This document shows positions 6,201-7,502 of a DNA stretch of 7,502 nt, piece by piece. The notes below the pieces were generated by a model that was not told the origin of the DNA, searched no databases, and saw only the letters and a program-made list of their open reading frames with translations. The position numbers and the translations under genes are program-made. The stretch comes from Terriglobales bacterium (lineage in GTDB: Bacteria > Acidobacteriota > Terriglobia > Terriglobales > Acidobacteriaceae). Within the stretch, counting starts at the first letter, position 1. Every line of letters starts with the position of its first letter. The DNA lies in assembly GCA_015655365.1 (NCBI GenBank), contig JAATFE010000035.1, forward strand, positions 1 to 7,502, read 5' to 3'.

Positions 6201-6957
6201 CGTGAGCCGGGCCAACTCGACCTACGAGGCAGCGATGCTCAGGGTGGCCCGCTTTGGCTCCAAGGGCTTGAGCTTCCACGCCCACTACACCTATGCTCAC
6301 GCCATGGACTGGAATCCCAACGAATCGACCCAGGTCGCGGGCAGCGACGTGCTCGACCCAGCCAACTTCAGCCAGGAATATGGAACCAGCAACCTGGACG
6401 TGCGCCATTCTGCTGCCGCCATGGTCATTTGGGAAGCGCCGTGGAAGCTGCACACCCTGGCCGGGCGGCTGGCCAACGGCTGGATGCTCTCGGGCGTCGG
6501 GCAATACCGCAGCGGACTGCCCTTCACCATGCGCACCAGCGGCTCGCTGGCCGAGGAGTTCGACACAAGGACCGGCGCTCCCATCGTAGCTTTGGGGCCG
6601 GGGATGAACGGCTCCGGCGGCGACAACCGCGTCTACGGCGTGGGCCGCAACACCTACCGCTATCCCGCGGCCTGGAAGGCCGATCTGCGCCTGGGCAAGC
6701 GCTTCGACCTGGGCCACATGCGCCAGTTGGAACTGCTGGCCGAGAGCTTCAACCTCTTCAATCACCAGAATGTGACCGAGTTGGAGACCATCGGTTACTA
6801 CATCCAGTCCGGCAGCGTATCGGGCGGGTTGCCCACGCTCAATTTCCTCACCGGCCTCAAGGTCAACAGCACGGCCTTCGGGCAGCCGCTGAACATCAAT
6901 GCGACAAACTTCTATCGCGAGCGGCAGGTGCAGGTGGGGGTGAGGCTGAGGTTCTAA
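3250..6957 (+). CDS. TonB-dependent-receptor-like (Oar-like) outer-membrane protein with carboxypeptidase-regulatory domain
   Basis: This is a large surface protein of 1235 residues that should form a plugged beta-barrel in the outer membrane, as TonB-dependent transporters do; its substrate is unknown. A basic start and hydrophobic stretch ending LLAQS (residues 4-30) form a signal peptide. A carboxypeptidase-regulatory-like fold follows (about 34-115: SGSLTDLHSAPLGGVQL, NGAYRFAGLDAGEYTLEA). Residues 116-247 are an unusual linker. The plug-like part begins at LPISGRHWQDFVL and runs through TVDGAST to the LHGQGFYFDRQNTWGARNPF junction (357-377). The barrel shows alternating aromatic strands and ends in VRLRF; a terminal Phe is typical for insertion by the BAM machinery. 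GCAGGGA lies 5 nt before the start. Only two cysteines are present (701 and 723), probably in one loop. The gene is intact and stands alone; no partner uptake gene adjoins it. Confidence 0.9.
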   Translation: MAAKGKRSWMPLLAVAALLVGAGTVLLAQSPESGSLSGSLTDLHSAPLGGVQLTVRNQATGLEMRAVTARNGAYRFAGLDAGEYTLEAASPQLGQGRLEGVLITAGHEARLQAAMQFEPFSPRSIQIVFHFIGTASPELTASLATEPLRQLPLRGQRWLAPWFPMPATVAVVLTADLPAEALKTLPPIGSAWVNPAQRMTALAASLAGGLVLSDAAASAAQTAIELAQKRTKPVETASQNADPATLALTGKVSGEQLQALPISGRHWQDFVLDTAPARGSASPGQQAVETTVDGASTKLAFGRQGSSGQNGWSGGRGFAVSEAAIRAVQTAAGNVEAPAARAAGGRMNVETRGGVNGLHGQGFYFDRQNTWGARNPFTQWVKETAPATLSVSPAFTAEPFTPPDHETSWGIGLGSHLHRDKLFWFAALDGYQRNDPGLATVKHPDQFFAQPSNDQMQVLSARLGLSSSNPVAAGLAAYSKLLEKLAGLLGPGPRTATQWTGFARIDWEAAERHRFTLEGIGASWNAPGGGLTRTAETYASHSFGSSQASEEWLLARWEAFLTPNLLAVTQGSAGRSILSAHAETPSPFEQTLLKPNVWGQLPQMAVDSRYGFTLGNPSRFGTGSYPDEHLYEAQESLDWVRGSLLVKAGFDLRHNRDATGLLRNQTGTYTYANVENFASDALTFASFGLAGQLNPYNQHNCDQTGKVWRDTTGTLHGLGYLPCFSYYSQTMGPTDWWLSTNDWAGYATSQWQPKKLLVFSAGLRWEREQLPPPIAAVVNPELPQTARLPGLGNNWGPRVSLALGNTEARWPVLRLGYGIYFPRVENATLLTALTQTGSPKGDLNFFMRPTDNLRAGGAPPFPYVLAGEPATMVKPGAVAFVPVFRNPEVHQGVVALDEALPGHVQLTASAMASLGRRLPISIDTNLDPTVNPGTITYAVVDATGKGPIKSAQIKVPFYASWPSATSSTGFAGRLNPNYQQIVQIVSRANSTYEAAMLRVARFGSKGLSFHAHYTYAHAMDWNPNESTQVAGSDVLDPANFSQEYGTSNLDVRHSAAAMVIWEAPWKLHTLAGRLANGWMLSGVGQYRSGLPFTMRTSGSLAEEFDTRTGAPIVALGPGMNGSGGDNRVYGVGRNTYRYPAAWKADLRLGKRFDLGHMRQLELLAESFNLFNHQNVTELETIGYYIQSGSVSGGLPTLNFLTGLKVNSTAFGQPLNINATNFYRERQVQVGVRLRF
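3664..4050 (+). repeat. Three copies of a 20-residue plug-start motif inside the receptor
   Basis: Three segments of the receptor share L-T-[AG]-x-[LV]-x-x-E-x-L-x-x-L-P-x-x-G-x-x-W with no gaps: residues 139-158 (3664-3723), 173-192 (3766-3825) and 248-267 (3991-4050). The third copy is the normal beginning of the plug. The other two lie in the linker before it. The pattern is read directly from the translation; duplication of the plug start is an inference. Confidence 0.6.
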
Positions 6958-7014
6958 ATAGCCCGAGTGGCCTTGTGCGAACCCTTCGGCATTGTCGGCC
7001 ACGAATGCAAAGCG

Positions 7015-7035
7015 CTGGTTCTATCCGAGAACCAG
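7015..7035 (+). terminator. Candidate terminator hairpin after the receptor gene
   Basis: CTGGTTCT (7015-7022) pairs perfectly with AGAACCAG (7028-7035) around a 5-nt ATCCG loop, 57 nt after the receptor stop. TCCATTTC follows, only partly T-rich. Its position between two genes of the same direction, each with its own likely transcript, fits a weak intrinsic terminator. Confidence 0.4.
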
Positions 7036-7175
7036 TCCATTTCGCACTATTCCGGCGCATTCACAATAGGCTATATTGACTATCTCGGTTCTCCGCCAAC
7101 AACGGGCACGGAGAGGTTCGTCCGGGTATGTCTGCCGAGTGCAATTGAGTTTCCGAAAATTTTCAGGAGGCGCTG

Positions 7176-7502
7176 ATGAAGATTTCCGACACGATTGAAC
7201 TGTTACTGAAGAGCAAAGAAGGCAACAAAGTCCTGTCGATTGCACCCGAGCAGTCGGTCTACGAAGCGATCGAGAAGCTGGCCAAGTACGACGTGGGCGC
7301 CTTGCTGGTTCTTTCCGATCATCGCCTGGTTGGCATCCTGTCGGAGCGCGACTACGCCCGTAAAGGTGTTCTGATGGACCACCCCTCCAGGGAGACCCAG
7401 GTTCGCCAGATCATGACCAGTCCGGTTGTCTTCGTCAGTCCGCAGCACACCGTGGACGATTGCATGACCATGATGACGGAACATCATTTTCGCCATCTGC
7501 CG
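7176..7502 (+). CDS. CBS domain protein, N-terminal part (runs off the window)
   Basis: The first 109 residues are present and the frame is open at the window edge. Two CBS modules can be seen. The first (about 17-65) has IAPEQSVYEAIEKLAKYDVG, then ALLVL and LVGILSERDYARK. The second starts at IMTSPVVFVSPQHTVDDCM (79-97) and is cut at FRHLP. CBS pairs bind adenosine nucleotides and act as energy or redox sensors; stand-alone two-CBS proteins of this kind are usually about 140-150 residues, so roughly 35 are missing. A perfect AGGAGG (7165-7170) five nt before the ATG supports the start and suggests strong translation. Just upstream is a GAAAATTTTC palindrome (7155-7164). TATATT at 7072-7077 could be a -10, but no good -35 is visible. 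The partner or target is unknown. Confidence 0.88.
   Translation, partial: MKISDTIELLLKSKEGNKVLSIAPEQSVYEAIEKLAKYDVGALLVLSDHRLVGILSERDYARKGVLMDHPSRETQVRQIMTSPVVFVSPQHTVDDCMTMMTEHHFRHLP

Noticed and set aside
6145..7002. 285-codon minus-strand open frame at the receptor 3' end
   Set aside because: It is antisense to conserved barrel strands and the C-terminal Phe segment, has low-complexity composition and no ribosome binding site that I could see.
6967..7176. Small open frame between the receptor and CBS genes
   Set aside because: It has no good start signal, contains the 7015-7035 hairpin and ends at the CBS start codon; the composition is that of an intergenic region.

Overview
The window is GC-rich DNA that most resembles Acidobacteriota (a soil-type Acidobacteriaceae/Koribacter-like genome). 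The main pointer is the very large receptor gene. It has an N-terminal carboxypeptidase-regulatory fold, a plug and a long beta-barrel, the Oar-like architecture that is strongly expanded in that phylum. The Obg GTPase also has a TKID form of its G4 motif. The assignment comes from family knowledge and was not checked by any search.

Layout from left to right. Positions 1-172 hold no supportable gene, only a 15-bp palindrome and a candidate promoter. Positions 173-735 are a complete type II toxin-antitoxin pair: a ribbon-helix-helix antitoxin overlapping a RelE/ParE toxin by 13 nt. After a short convergent gap, 826-1650 (minus) encodes an alpha/beta hydrolase. A 212-nt gap with two inverted repeats follows, then the GTPase Obg at 1863-2930 (minus). 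A 319-nt divergent intergenic region contains a candidate promoter, an 18-bp operator-like inverted repeat and a perfect 10-bp hairpin. It leads into a 1235-residue TonB-dependent-receptor-like outer-membrane protein at 3250-6957 (plus). A hairpin follows its stop. The window ends inside a CBS-domain gene that starts at 7176 (plus) and runs off the edge.

The genes do not form one pathway. The toxin and antitoxin form an autonomous two-gene module, Obg is a housekeeping ribosome/stress GTPase, the receptor is a surface protein of unknown substrate, and the hydrolase and CBS protein are stand-alone genes. I see no rRNA, tRNA, CRISPR array, transposase or phage gene. The most unusual signal is inside the receptor. 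A 20-residue motif that normally marks the start of the plug occurs three times with identical internal spacing, so the region between the regulatory domain and the true plug looks like degenerate duplicated plug N-termini. I found no convincing new multi-gene system.
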